64,000 nucleotides of DNA from Tridacna crocea (lineage: Eukaryota > Mollusca > Bivalvia > Cardiida > Cardiidae): the NCBI GenBank assembly GCA_943736015.1, contig OX031064.1:34523361-34587360 (forward strand), written 5' to 3'. The translations under genes and the position numbers were made by a program. The notes below the pieces were generated by a model, which did no database searches, was not told the origin of the DNA, and was given only the letters and a program-made list of their open reading frames with translations. Below, in pieces: positions 19,890 through 30,921 of the stretch. Position 1 is the stretch's first letter. Each line of letters opens with the position of its first letter.

Positions 19890-20238
19890 TCATCAGATTA
19901 TTACGTCTTTATGTGTTTAGTTACGATACAGTTTTAGTCTTTAACACAGCGTTCAAACTTGTCCAAAACTCTCAACTAAATTTTTAATTCCATTTACGAT
20001 ACAAAACATTGCAGGAAACTACTAATAGTATTTAAATCACTCTCACATTTAAAGATACGTAAGAGAATGTCCACTTAGTTACTGAAATAATCAGTGAAAT
20101 TATCAGTGAAATTATTAATTTTCTTGGGTATTTGTATATTGAAAAATGTTATATATATTGCATGCTTTGTACTATATTGCTATGACCATTAAGCTTATAT
20201 GCTTACGAGTCAAAATAAAATATCTGTTCTGTTCTGTT
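19890..20238 (+). mobile_element. LINE 3' tail with (TCTGT)n end
   Basis: AT-rich sequence ends ...GAGTCAAAATAAAATATCT then GTTCTGTTCTGTT, the same pentanucleotide tail as the LINE at 13.7 kb but on the plus strand. No coding part is left. Confidence 0.4.
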
Positions 20239-20291
20239 ATTACAGTTGATGATAAGTTATAAGATATTTTTCATGTAACACCTTCCTCTGA

Positions 20292-20518
20292 TTTACTATT
20301 TACCGAAGGACAAAATTTTAGACTTGTCCAAATTGAAACCTCATATAGACGACAAAATAAACGTGACTGATAAATTGAATATGACTTTAGCAGAGCAGAA
20401 AACATGGCGGGAAACGGAGAAAATGCTGGTTACCAGCATTTTCTCCTTTTCTCACAATGTTTTCTGAAGGCTTCCCCCTCAGGGTCGTAAAAACCAGGGA
20501 TTGTTTGGTAACGATTAA
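20292..20518 (-). mobile_element. PBM-A MITE
   Basis: Long arm left; TTTA left, TTAA 20515-20518 right. Confidence 0.88.
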
Positions 20519-20640
20519 ACCTTTAGCCCGCGACAAAAGTTTCGACTTGTTCGCCTTGACAACATTTGAAGACCACAAACGTCTATGTGGTTCAAACGAT
20601 CGAATTTGAGTTGAAAGGGTAGAAAACAATCTGAAAACTA
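20515..20640 (-). mobile_element. PBM half copy sharing a TTAA
   Basis: Starts on the previous TTAA with ACCTTTAGCCCGCGACAAAA. Only the long arm and GTAGAAAACA remain. Confidence 0.55.
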
Positions 20641-20652
20641 CAAATGACTTAC

Positions 20653-20661
20653 CTGCGACAT
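20653..20661 (-). CDS. Possible first coding exon (Met-Ser-Gln) of the membrane protein gene
   Basis: On the minus strand GAAATGTCGCAG is followed directly by a consensus donor GTAAGTC. The ATG has A at -3 and an in-frame TAG four codons or fewer upstream, so it would be a true start. The donor is phase 0, exactly what the acceptor at 3907 needs, giving MSQ joined to DSDRS. The intron would be about 16.7 kb and full of repeats, which is plausible for bivalves. The 9-mer CAGGTAAGT can occur by chance in a window this size, so this is a hypothesis only. The 5' UTR would extend to the right of 20661. Confidence 0.28.
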
Positions 20662-20953
20662 TTCCTATAGCCAAAATTTATTTCACATACATTGAATTCC
20701 GTTTCTTTTTTCTCTCAAAAATTGATAATTATCGATCCAGCTATTTCGGGAGTGCTCGAATGAAATAAAAATTGTGTGATCATAGGGCATGTACGATTTA
20801 GAAATAAGAAGACATTTGATAGTCACGGTTGACTGCAAGAGATCTGTGTTGAAGTATTTTTGCTCGACTGGTTCAAGAGATTGTCTTACGAAATATGTAG
20901 CTACGACATGTAGGCCTTTATATGTATATGGGTATACGATATGAAATGTCACT

Positions 20954-21012
20954 CTGAGAGAGAGAGAGAGAGAGACAGAGACAGAGAGAGACAGAGAAAT
21001 AGACAGAGATAG
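20954..21012. repeat. (GA)n microsatellite
   Basis: GAGAGAGAGAGAGAGAGA with GACAGAGA interruptions. Confidence 0.9.
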
Positions 21013-21282
21013 TTTTTGAAGGGGGTTTTCGGCGTTAAATTCTTGTAAAACAACGATACACTAGTAAACTCTCAAATGAGCCATGCTGGGTGAAAAGAGG
21101 GTTTCACAATTTTCTATAGAAATCTGTCTGAACAAATTTTCATTCCCAAACACTTTGTAAATAATTTTTTGAATGTAATTTATCAATTGCATCGACAGTT
21201 TTCACCGACAGATTAAAAGATATCAATAACTTCTCCGTGAAGAGTTCAGCCGTTGTTAATGAAACTCATGAAAACCGCGTGT

Positions 21283-21510
21283 TTAACCATTTCCTAAACA
21301 GCAAATTTTGGACCAGACCATATTGAAAGCATTTTGCAGATGACAAATCAACAGTTGCTAAAAAGATGATTTTTCTATATGATATGGTAGAAAACATTGT
21401 GGGAAAAGGAGAAAATGCTGGTTACCAGCATTTTCTCATTTTCCCACAATGTTTTCAATGGGCTTTTATTCCTGACCAGTAAAAACCAGGGATTGTTTGG
21501 GAAAGGGTTA
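21283..21510 (-). mobile_element. PBM-A MITE
   Basis: TTAA 21283-21286 and 21507-21510. One right-stem base changed (CTCATTTTC). Confidence 0.9.
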
Positions 21511-22577
21511 AGACCATGTGACTGACAGTTCTTCATATTGAACCCCCCCACCACCAGTTTTCCTTTGATATCGTCACAACTCGGCCGATTTGTTCTGAAA
21601 TCTGTATAGTATGTAATACCATAACATTTTTTTTTGAACAGAACATCGTTTATTTGACAAAAACTACATAGTTTATAGTCATATAATAAACAAATTTTTA
21701 AATCAAATGCATTTTAGTCACGCGATTTATTAATACACACAATTCAAAATGATCTAATATGAAGCTTTAAATAAATTAATAAGTAAACAGTGAATGGGTG
21801 AAATGGTATTTTCAGTATTGATACTTGAAAGTATAGGTCTGTGGAGGGAAAAACTCATATTAACAAATAGAATAAGGGAATTTGTACCGCAATCGGTCGA
21901 CAAATCACTCGATCAACCAGTCCGATTGAACGACTAATCAGTCGATCGATTGCCACAATACAATCCATCAATGAATCATTCAATGATGCTGCCATTGGAC
22001 AATGAAGCATCATGAATGAATGAGAATGTAAAAATAAATTTAAAATTGGACTTAATATAAGTGAAAAATTTAGAACATAACATTGTTGGGTATTATCAAT
22101 ATGAGAAATACTTCGTAGAATGAACATTAATAATTATTCAGAGATTTCTTGGACATTTAATGAATATACCTAGTAATGTAACATTGTTGAACCGCAAACC
22201 GTAAAACGAGTACAAAGTAACTACATCTAGATATAAGATCTGCTTCAAAAGCACGCACTCTTTTAAACTGAGAGATTTTGCCTCTAAAACTCAATTTCTG
22301 TCATAGGTTATGGAAGGCGAAATTTGTAAGGAAAAAGCCGCCAAGCGCGTATGGTGCGTTTACTTAAACCACGAATATGCTACAGGTACCTTATGTAAAA
22401 TTTTTATTAACGACAGGTGAACTCTTTCCCAAAATTGTGTCATAAATTTACGGGTACAACTTGTCGACTTCTATTTTCAGATGAATTTCCCCATTTCACA
22501 TTCACATAAAGAGTAATCATTATAATAACTACAGATTTTTATCGCTTTGTGTGTGTGTGTGTGCGAAGCTTACCCTT
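21511..22577. other. No gene seen; about 1 kb AT-rich
   Basis: Contains CGATCGATT-type short motifs near 21900-21960 and a (GT)n run at 22548-22563. No exon with splice sites. Confidence 0.45.
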
Positions 22578-22706
22578 TTAACTCATTACCAATTGACAAT
22601 ATTTTAGGCCCGTCCAAATCGAAAGCATTTGTAGACGACAAAATAAACGTGACTAATAATTTGAAATTTGTATTGTGAAGAATGGAAAAAAATGTGGGAA
22701 AAGGAT
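22578..22706 (-). mobile_element. PBM-A left half
   Basis: TTAA 22578-22581 and the complete long arm. It breaks off inside the stem after GTGGGAAAAGGA. Confidence 0.8.
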
Positions 22707-22727
22707 CTTGGATCTACGTTGTGTCCA

Positions 22728-22958
22728 TTGACCCTTTCCCAAACGACAAATTTTGGACTCTTCCAAACCAAAAAAAAAAATTGCAGACAACAATTTAAGA
22801 TTTGGAGAAAATGCCAGAAAGTTCTCAAAAACGGTAGAAAACACTGTGGGAAAAGGAGAAATTGCTCGTTACGAGCAATTTCTCCTTTTCCCACAGTGTT
22901 TTCAAAAGACTTTTACTGCAGACACGTAAAAACCAGAGCTTGTTTGGGAAAGGGTTAA
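22728..22958 (-). mobile_element. PBM-B MITE
   Basis: Left TTGA, right TTAA 22955-22958; tip CTCGTTACGAG. An A-tract expansion lies in the long arm. Confidence 0.92.
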
Positions 22959-23157
22959 GGAGATGTAGGTATATTTTTTCCCACAAAGTAAAGCTTAGAA
23001 TAACATCATTTTGACTATTAGCTTCAAAATTTCATTTATTTCGCAAGATAAGGGCTAAATAAGGAACATTGAACAACGGAAAATGTAAAATTTAATAACG
23101 ATAAAAAAGCAGCTTTCTTAATTGGACTGTAAAATGAAAAGCTTGATCAGTCAAACG

Positions 23158-23727
23158 TTAAAAGTGGGTATTTAGATTTTTCACATCACACCAAATTAAG
23201 AGATAATTATATATATATTACTGAAATTTATATGAAAAGAAAAACAACAATACAAATCATCAATAATTAAGAATCATAAAATTATCAAAGAAAAAAAAAA
23301 TGATGGTATTCCCTTAAAAGGCTACGTAGCCTCTTAAGCTATTTCTATATTTCGCGCCCCCCCCCAAAAAAAAAAAAAGATTTGTGGGAATGTTAAGTGA
23401 CTGGCATATGACTAATGGCGCTTAAATTCAATAACATAACAAACATGTAATTATTTTCCATAATGTCTTCTGCGGACGCTATGTTTGAAACTTCGCATGT
23501 GTATTTCCGGTACGTAAATGAGCGAGTTGCTCATGTAAAAATAGATCATGTTTCCGGTCGGTGTCGCACTGGGCTGTAGTGAATCTCAAATTTCTCTTGT
23601 TGTCGGATGCTTTTCGACTACTAGGATTTTATGAAAGAAAATCATACGGCTTTGGGAGTATAAGGATGATTTTTTTGTACTTTTGCAAAATTTTTGTCCA
23701 GAATCTGAAGGGCCACCTTAAAGGTGC
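23158..23727 (-). mobile_element. Element E, copy 2 (inverted)
   Basis: Reverse complement of 15727-16262: GTTAAAAGTGGGTATTTAG left, GGCTACGTAGCCTCTTAAGC inside, GGGCCACCTTAA right. Confidence 0.7.
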
Positions 23728-23751
23728 AATCTGTGACTTTGACATATAAAA

Positions 23752-23870
23752 ATGACACGGGTCATGCTCTATGAAAACGGGATTTAATGCATCTACGAAT
23801 AGTTTCAACTCAGGTCAACCTGCGCAAGCCGCGCAGGCTAACCTGAACAGAACATTTTCGGCTAAGATCA
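23752..23870. repeat. Family F element
   Basis: GGGTCATGCTCTATGAAAAC, TTAATGCATCTACG, then the palindrome AGGTCAACCTGCGC ... GCGCAGGCTAACCT. Confidence 0.6.
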
Positions 23871-24444
23871 GTTTTCTGCGTGTCCTAAAGGTAGTGTATT
23901 AGTCGAACGAATTGACATGAAATAAATGACCGCCATTACCATATATTACACGCTTGAGTTACTGTCCGAACTTAGCTTCGGGTAACTTCATCTGCATGCG
24001 GAACGGTGTCCGCGTTTTTCAACTCTACAGGCAGCTAATAGTTTTATAATGTCTTAAAAAAAAATACTTAAAATACCCGAAACAAACATTATTTTGTTGG
24101 TTTAAGTTGGTAGTAGGTGGCGAGTGACTTAGATCTAAGACGCACTTTCTATGCAGCCTGATCTTGATCTATGCCAACCGCAAAAGCTTTTTTATTTTGG
24201 CTAAGGCGCGGTTAGGGCCAAACCCGACATTTTCCGGTACCGTTAACAGAATTTCCGTAAGGTCCGATTATACCCGATGATATAAACGTGACCCATCGTG
24301 CGAAAAGGGACCATCTGGGAATTCTTTCTGTACATAAGTTGGATGTAAACAGATCAACGATAGTGCAGGTCAATTTCAGTTGATAATTTAAAAAAATGAC
24401 TGTATATATAAGAAGGTACAATGACCACTTTTCATACAGAAAAT

Positions 24445-24540
24445 ATCACTACAGCGAAAAGTGTCAACTCTGGTAAGCCTGCGCAATTCATGCAGTCTAA
24501 CCAGGGTTGATACTTTTCGCAGTTCGCAGAAGGTCCCTTT
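24445..24540. repeat. Family F palindrome
   Basis: GCGAAAAGTGTCAACTCTGG and CCAGGGTTGATACTTTTCGC pair around TGCGCAATTCATGCA. Confidence 0.75.
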
Positions 24541-24569
24541 TTGCAGGATGGATAATAGATATTCACTCT

Positions 24570-24954
24570 TTAAGGTAAGACCTGTGTAATGCACTTTCGG
24601 TGAACATGGGGCAAAAATTCTAATTGGGTGAAAAATAAGAATAAATAAGGATTTATGCAGAAATAATATTTTGCCAAATTTCTAACGGAACAGAAATTCC
24701 GTTTATGTCTATCTTGAAATTATTTTTTGATACTTTTTTTTAGTTTCCTGAAAGGGGATGTAACTATTATTTCTTTTTGAATTGAGAATATAGTGGTTTT
24801 AGATTTATAAATGATAACTCAAAGAAGGAAAAAATGGAAAAAATGTATAAGTGAAAGTAGTTCAATAATACTCATTTTTTAATTATAGCTAATTTTGCAG
24901 GATGATATTTTAGTGGAAATAGTTGTTTTCCATTACACAGGTCTTTTTCCTTAA
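24570..24954 (+). mobile_element. Element G, copy 1 (TTAA-flanked, 385 bp)
   Basis: TTAA at 24570-24573 and 24951-24954 with inverted ends GGTAAGACCTGTGTAATG and CATTACACAGGTC...CC. No coding capacity. The inverted copy is at 28419-28785. Confidence 0.85.
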
Positions 24955-25140
24955 TTATTTCTTGCATAAAAGTGAATTTCAGGTCAATTTAGTCGAGTAA
25001 TACCACACGAACCAGTCGTTTGTAAGACAAAATATATTTTATAACATCTATCACTACGTGATGTGTTGCTTCATATAATGTACTACCAGAGCTGCAGATC
25101 AGAGGGAGTGATGGCATTCTAAATCCGTCATTTCGCTTCA

Positions 25141-25213
25141 AAACCCTGTTGCGGGTACTCATTAGAATCGTCTCGATGAGACGATTCTAATGATTACCCA
25201 CACCATAGGGTTT
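25141..25213. repeat. Hairpin with TAGAATCGTCTC arms
   Basis: CATTAGAATCGTCTC-GAT-GAGACGATTCTAATG is a perfect 15-bp-arm hairpin inside a wider inverted repeat (AAACCCT...AGGGTTT). Confidence 0.8.
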
Positions 25214-25371
25214 GTTGGAGGATAATTAGTACATTTATTTTTCAATTTTGAAATCAAAATCACCCCGTCCCTATCTGGAGCTCTGACTACGATGGATGTA
25301 TAAAATTAATTTTGTCTAATAGCAGAAACATGAGGTACACTACTCCTAGAACACGCAGAAAAAAAGACCTG

Positions 25372-25445
25372 ATTATCAGCGAAAAGTTTCGGCCCAGGCA
25401 CTGCGCAGGCTGACATGAGTTGACACTTTTCGTAGATGCACAACA
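25372..25445. repeat. Family F palindrome
   Basis: GCGAAAAGTTTCGGCCCAGG ... CATGAGTTGACACTTTTCG. Confidence 0.65.
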
Positions 25446-25485
25446 ACAATGCATTAAGCTTCCTTTTGCCATTTTATCGACGCTA

Positions 25486-25722
25486 TTTACCCATTACTAT
25501 ATAGACAATCCCTAGTTTTGACGCCCCTGAGACGGGGGAAAGCCTTTAGAAAACATTGTGGAAAAAGGAGAAAATGCTGGTTACCAGCATTTTCTCCTTT
25601 TCCAACAATGTTTTCTACGCTTCACAAAACAAATTTCAATTTTTCAGTCACTTTTATTTTGTCGTCTGCAAATGCTTTCAATTTGGACCAGTCTAAAATT
25701 TTGTCGTTTGGTAATGAGGTAA
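25486..25722 (+). mobile_element. PBM-A MITE
   Basis: Left TTTA, right GTAA. A small insertion (CGGGGGA) lies in the short arm. Confidence 0.86.
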
Positions 25723-26580
25723 CCCTACCTTTTTACAGCGTTGGCCATTTTTAACACTTAGAGTGTACAATAAACCCCACCAACATTTTCAGTCTGGAAG
25801 TAAACCTATATATGATAGTGCAACTTCAAGGTTGCCTGTGCTCACACTGTGTCCGAATACCGGACAGTATAGATAAAAGATCACATAGAATGTTTTCTAC
25901 AGTCTGATCTTAACCTACGTCAGTCGAGAAAGGAATATAACGTTATGAAAGGAGCATTATGGGCTGAGGCAAAGTGTCGTATGTTTCACGTGTTACGAAA
26001 TGTGTTTAAATCACGGTACGGTTACAAATCTACAGATAGTTTCGTATTTTTTAGTTTCTTATTTCATATTAAGTTTCGCTTTTTCTTGATCATGCGCAGT
26101 TGAGGAAAACAGATACTGCCTCATTATAATATTTCAAAGCAGATCGCAAAAAAAAAAAGAGGTAACAACAATTTTGATATTTTTCCCTCACTAGTTAGTT
26201 TCTTTTCATGAAAAAAAAAAGGCCATGATTAGAAATTACGTTTTCCAAATATACATGTGTTTTTTTTAATTTCGTCACTCACAGTAGATCCATACGAAAT
26301 TTGGCAGAACATACAAAACACGTCGTCATTGTTTTTGCCCTTAATAAATCATATGATACTACATGTATAAGATTCGACATTCTCAGTTGGCAGAACTCGG
26401 GTGGTCCTTCGGCTTTATTTCAATGAATAGAGCTTGAAACTGTTGGAGAATAATTTCAGCATTTGGAATTTCCGGAATATCTTATCACCAGAATAAGTTT
26501 CAGTAGTGGATTTACGCACGGCTAAAACCAGCAACCAAAAACAGTCAACAAAAACACAACCTTAGCTCATCTCTAAACTA
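25723..26580. other. No gene seen; family D relic at 25862-25935
   Basis: The relic reads CAGTATAGATAAAAGATCAC ... CTACAGTCTGATCTTAACC. The remainder is AT-rich with A tracts and is unassigned. Confidence 0.45.
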
Positions 26581-26581
26581 C

Positions 26582-26734
26582 ATATCGTCGGTTTGCTTCC
26601 AAAACCTCGTAACTACAGCTTGTTACAAGGTTTTGGAAGCAAACCGACGATATGGTCGGTTTACTTCAAAAACCTCGTAAATACATCTTGAGACAAGCAA
26701 TAGTTACGAGGATTTTTAAGTAAACCGACGATAG
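26582..26734. repeat. Two adjacent hairpins, family H
   Basis: ATCGTCGGTTTGCTTCCAAA pairs with TTTGGAAGCAAACCGACGAT (26582-26653). A second, CGGTTTACTTCAAAAACCTC with GTAAACCGACGAT, follows at once. Single copies occur at 31957 and 41348. Confidence 0.88.
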
Positions 26735-26735
26735 G

Positions 26736-26953
26736 AGTCATGTTCTAGCAAAAAGGAGCGAAAATGCATCACCGTGGTGCACTTTACCTAGCAGGACATC
26801 AAATTTTTGTAAATCAACAAAATCCATGTCGTGTGTCCTCCGACTGGACCATTAGGTAGACTGGTCCTTTTAGCATCACGCTGACCAATAGCACAAGGTT
26901 TCGGCCCAGGTCATCCTGCGTCTTACAGTGGTCATTACTTTTTTGTAGATGCC
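26736..26953. repeat. Family F element, long form
   Basis: TCATGTTCTAGCAAAAAGG, GGTAGACTGGTCC and CGGCCCAGGTCATCCTGCG recur in 46439-46652. Confidence 0.6.
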
Positions 26954-27183
26954 TTAACTTATTACAAAACGACAATATTTTAGGCTTGCCCAAATTGGAA
27001 GCATTTGCAGACGACAAAATAAAAGTGACTGAAAATTTGAATTTTTTTTTTGTGAAGAGTAGAAAACATTGTGGGAAAAGAAGAAAATGCTGGTTACCAG
27101 CATTTTCTCCTTTTCCCACAATGTTTTCCAAATGCTTCTTTCTCAGGGGCGTCAAAAGTAGGGATTGTGTGGTAATGGGTTAA
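26954..27183 (-). mobile_element. PBM-A MITE
   Basis: TTAA 26954-26957 and 27180-27183; tip CTGGTTACCAG. Confidence 0.92.
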
Positions 27184-27665
27184 GCCTCCTTTTCAAGGAA
27201 CATGGCTCTCATATTTAGATACTTCTTTCACTTTGTAGTCCTACCGGTTGACCTCAGCAGATAAGAGTGTGGGCGGCAAATACTTCCAAAAAAAAGAAGC
27301 CACACTCATATATCAACGACTTGTTACAAAATTTTTCGATCCTGTCATGACACTGCAAGAGTTTTCTTAATCGGTCAAATAATTCAACCTGCGCTCTATC
27401 AAGCGTTAATACTATCATCCTAAACTGGTAAGCATGGTACCAGTAGAAGCCCATTACTTAGTATATACGATATTTTTTATCAGCGTATCTAAGTGTGCTG
27501 GCTTTTGACCTACATTTTGGTATCATATTCGAATGAATAAATAGAACATTCCGATTGGTCAAAAATACAGACATGTTTATTCTACGGGTGACTACACGCC
27601 GTCTATCTTTTTTTTTAAAAAAAATTCTTCGTGATAGCTAGTGTTATACAATTTGTTTTGCTACA

Positions 27666-27894
27666 TTTACCCTTTACTAAACAATCCCTGGGATTCACGA
27701 CCAAAAGGAACAAAAGATCTCGAAAACATTGAGGAAAAGTAGAAAATGCTGATAACTAGCATTTTCTCCTTTTCCCATAAAGTTTTCTACTCTAACACAG
27801 AGCTCATGCTAATTTGAACACCAATGAAGAAGTTGTTTTCTGCAGATATGCTGAATTCGAAAGAGACGAAAAATTATCGTTTGTAAAGGGCCCA
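27666..27894 (+). mobile_element. PBM-A MITE, diverged
   Basis: TTTA left; the stem lacks the GTGG stretch on the left. The right end is TTTGTAAAGGGCCC. Confidence 0.7.
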
Positions 27895-28140
27895 GTGAAG
27901 AGTGAACATTATTTTCTTTTACCCTTTGTTGTTTTTTCGCTGGCCAACCAAGAAGGTTTATATTTTTCTGCTCGATTCATTATAAAGTTACGCCTACGTC
28001 TAAAGTTTTATAAACGTCTGTATCTAGGAGCGCTTTCGTCAAATCAAGCGAGGAAGGGAGCTATTCATTTTATTATATATAATCTCATCAACCAAAAATG
28101 ATTTATCATGGACTGATTACTGAAATGAATGTAATCTAAC

Positions 28141-28402
28141 CCGCTTTAAAAATACTGTTTCAGCTATAACACGGTGACAGCTCATATTTTCACATATAGC
28201 CTCGATTTCACCTTTACGAGGCTGGGACTCTGAAGTGTCTTGTCCAAGAAGACTTCTGCAAAAAAAAAACAAAAAAAAAAAAACCAGTGGATCAGAATGA
28301 TAAGGCTTGAACCCGTGGCCTGCAGTTCACGAGTCCAACCTTGAACCCGTGGCCTCCAGTTCACGAGTCCAACACTTCAACCCTGGTGGATAAACCACGC
28401 AG
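28141..28402 (-). mobile_element. tRNA-derived SINE with duplicated head
   Basis: Same family as 51683-51900 (body CTTGGACAAGACACTTCAGA on the minus strand). The B-box segment CACGGGTTCAAG occurs twice about 37 bp apart, so the tRNA-like head is partly duplicated. An internal A-rich stretch lies at 28260-28282. Confidence 0.6.
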
Positions 28403-28418
28403 GAGATTTATCAATGAA

Positions 28419-28785
28419 TTAAGGTGAGACCTGTGTTATGGAAAACAGCTATTTCCACTAAAATATCATCCTGCAAAATTAGCTATAACAAAAAATGAGT
28501 ATTATTGAACTACTTTCACCTTTTCATTTTTTCCATTTTTTCCTTCTTTGAATTATCATTTATAAATCTAAAACAATTATATTCTCAATTCAAAAAGAGA
28601 TAATAATTACCCCCCTTTTCAGAAAACTAACAAAAGTATCAAAAAATAATTTCAAAATAGACATAAACGGAATTTCTGATCCGTTAGAAATGTGCAAAAA
28701 TATTATTTCTACATAAATCCTTAATTCATCCTTATTTATCAACCAATTAGAATTTTTGAAGTGCATTACACAGGTCTTACCTTAA
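28419..28785 (-). mobile_element. Element G, copy 2 (inverted)
   Basis: TTAA at 28419-28422 and 28782-28785; reverse complement of 24570-24954 throughout (e.g. AAAATATCATCCTGCAAAAT). Confidence 0.85.
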
Positions 28786-28854
28786 GTACATGTATGCCTA
28801 GACAAATCACTACTGAAAAAGAAAGACAAAAGTAAGAAGCAAAAAAAAAAAGAA

Positions 28855-28975
28855 ATGTATTCCCTAAATGGGCTACGAGGTCTCTTTCGCTATTTTTGAA
28901 TTTTGGCACCAGATTTTCACGCGAAGACTTGTGAGAATGTCACATGATCAATAACGCCATTTATTGCAAGAATTC
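28855..28975 (-). repeat. Element E fragment
   Basis: TATTCCCTAAATGGGCTACG and TTGTGAGAATGTCACATGA match the middle of 23158-23727. Confidence 0.45.
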
Positions 28976-29153
28976 GTTTTCAACTGAGTATGACAGCGCC
29001 ATATCTGCTGTGATATAAAATAGACGGAGTAACCCATTGCACAAGAACCAACCCATTATTTTAATGCATATTCGTCCTGCAAGGTGTAGCACGATTGAAG
29101 CTGCCTTTACGGATGATCAAGAGTTTCCCTGGAATTTTAATTTTACCATCTTA

Positions 29154-29205
29154 GTCGTGTGTGTGTGTGTGGGGAGGGGGGGGGGGAGGGGGGGCGGGGG
29201 GTGTT
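29154..29205. repeat. (GT)n followed by G-rich tract
   Basis: GTGTGTGTGTGTGTGGGGAGG then G runs of 4 to 10 interrupted by A or C; capable of G-quadruplex formation. Confidence 0.9.
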
Positions 29206-29222
29206 GCATGCGGGTGTATAAA

Positions 29223-29451
29223 TTAACCCTTTACCAAACGACAAAGTTTTAGACTGGTCCAAATCGATAGCATTTGCAAACAACGAAATACACGTAACCT
29301 AAAAATTGAAATTTGTTTCCAGCAAGGTAGAAAACATTGTGGGAAAAGGAGAAAATGCTGGTTACCAGCATTTTCTCCTCTTCCCACAATGTTTTCGAAA
29401 GGCTTCTATCTGAGGGACGTAAAAACCAGGGATTGTTTGGGAAAGAGTTAA
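29223..29451 (-). mobile_element. PBM-A MITE
   Basis: TTAA 29223-29226 and 29448-29451. Confidence 0.92.
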
Positions 29452-29566
29452 AAAACAAGACTAGACAGCATCAAATGTGCAGTAACGAACAACTTCTCTT
29501 GAACCCACGATGCTCTAAAAATATATTGGTTGTACAGTGTGGCGATAAAAGTTCGCGATTGTATGT

Positions 29567-29772
29567 TTGATTGAATGGTGTTTCATGCTCCTTTCACATT
29601 TTTCTTTCTCCATTGATATCATGACTACAGCTGACATGTTCATGTTTGTACTGGTCAAGGGCTCTAAATTGTCTTGCCCAGGAAAACTCGGCTTGAACCC
29701 AAAACTCGAGGTAAGGAGACCAGCATGGGACCACCCTGTCACGCAGTCTTCACTAAATATAGAAATCACTTA
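29567..29772 (-). mobile_element. Degenerate SINE
   Basis: It aligns by eye to the SINE at 51683-51900: GGTGTTTCATGCTCCTTTCA tail region, CTTGCCCAGGAAAACTCGGC body and TTGAACCC (inverse B box). It abuts the TA-flanked MITE at 29773. Confidence 0.5.
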
Positions 29773-30019
29773 TACCCCGGGGTCTCCCTATTTGCTACGC
29801 TACATCGACCCCCCCCCCCCCGGGACAATTGACTAATTAAACTTTGAATCAGCCGCCGAAAATCGATACGAAACGTCATAGCGTACAGTCCACTCGCCCA
29901 TCACAAAATGATGATGGAACCAATGAAAAGCCAGCATTCGGCCAGCGGTAAAGCGAGGGAAATTCAATTAATTGTCCCAGGGGTCGATGTAGCGTAGCAA
30001 ATAGGGAGACCCTGGGGTA
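29773..30019. mobile_element. MITE I: TA-flanked, about 55-bp inverted ends
   Basis: TA then CCCCGGGGTCTCCCTATTTG left is mirrored by CAAATAGGGAGACCCTGGGG then TA right. The match continues through GCTACGCTACATCGACCCC and GGGACAATT. Internal sequence non-coding. Fits a Tc1/mariner-type non-autonomous element. Confidence 0.82.
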
Positions 30020-30137
30020 TCCGAGGATGGAAATCACTCATAAAATAGCACCTGTTCAGTTTGCCCATTTGTTTTCATTACCTTTCCTTGTACACGGATG
30101 GACATACCACTATATGTCGCCTTTCGTTCTTATAGAT

Positions 30138-30366
30138 TTAATCCATTACCACACAATCCATACTTTTGACGCCCCTGAGAAAGAAGCCTTTAGAAAACAT
30201 TGTGGGAAAAGGAGAAAATGCTGGTAACCAGCATTTTCTCCTTTTCCCACAATGTTTTCTACCCTTCACAAAACAAATTTCAAATTTTCAGTCACTTTTA
30301 TTATGTCGTCTGCAAATGCTTACAATTTGGACAAGCCTAAAATATTGTCGTTTGGTAATGAGTTAA
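30138..30366 (+). mobile_element. PBM-A MITE, consensus-like
   Basis: TTAA 30138-30141 and 30363-30366. The 33-bp stem arms match perfectly around CTGGTAACCAG. Confidence 0.94.
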
Positions 30367-30537
30367 CAGAGCGTAAAAAAAAACTTACATTGATGTAAAT
30401 CTTGTAATTTGTATAAACTGGGTAAACATTCGGATATTCATAAGATATGATTATCTAAACATATAAAACTTGTAAAATATCTTTTGATCGATTTTCTCAA
30501 GCGTTTCGGTCAATATACTTCATGCCTTACGAAAGTC

Positions 30538-30765
30538 TTAACTGTTTACAACACAACAAAATTTTAGATTTGTCAAAATTTAAAGCATTCGCAGATGACA
30601 AAAGAAATGTGCTCAAAAAATTGAAATCTGTCGTGTGAAGGGTAGACGACATTGTTGGAAAAAGGGGAAAATACTTGCTTCCAGCATTTTCTCACATTTT
30701 TATACTGTTTTCAAAAAGCTTCTTTCTCAGGGTTATCAGAAGTGGATATTGCGGTAAAAGGTTAG
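30538..30765 (-). mobile_element. PBM-A MITE, diverged
   Basis: TTAA 30538-30541 left, TTAG right. The stem is interrupted by several mismatches. Confidence 0.75.
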
Positions 30766-30839
30766 CTCTTTTACTAAAACGAAAACAACTTGCAGAAGAC
30801 TACTTGGAAAATAAAAAAAAAAAGTAATACAGTAAAATA

Positions 30840-30893
30840 ACTAACTCACTATCTAACTAACTAACTAACTAGCTAACTAGATAAATAAATAAG
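30840..30893. repeat. (AACT)n tetranucleotide repeat
   Basis: TAACTAACTAACTAACTAGC followed by ATAAATAAAT. Confidence 0.9.
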
Positions 30894-30921
30894 GCATGAA
30901 CAACACAAAATTACATTCTGT
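30886..30921 (+). repeat. Target site duplication, left copy
   Basis: About 35 bp identical to 31205-31240. It flanks the LINE 3' end between them. Confidence 0.7.

Noticed and set aside
20683-20952. 89-codon minus-strand frame just upstream of the possible start exon
   Set aside because: Ends in stops before the GTAAGT site and in a different frame; no acceptor. Probably chance or 5' UTR.
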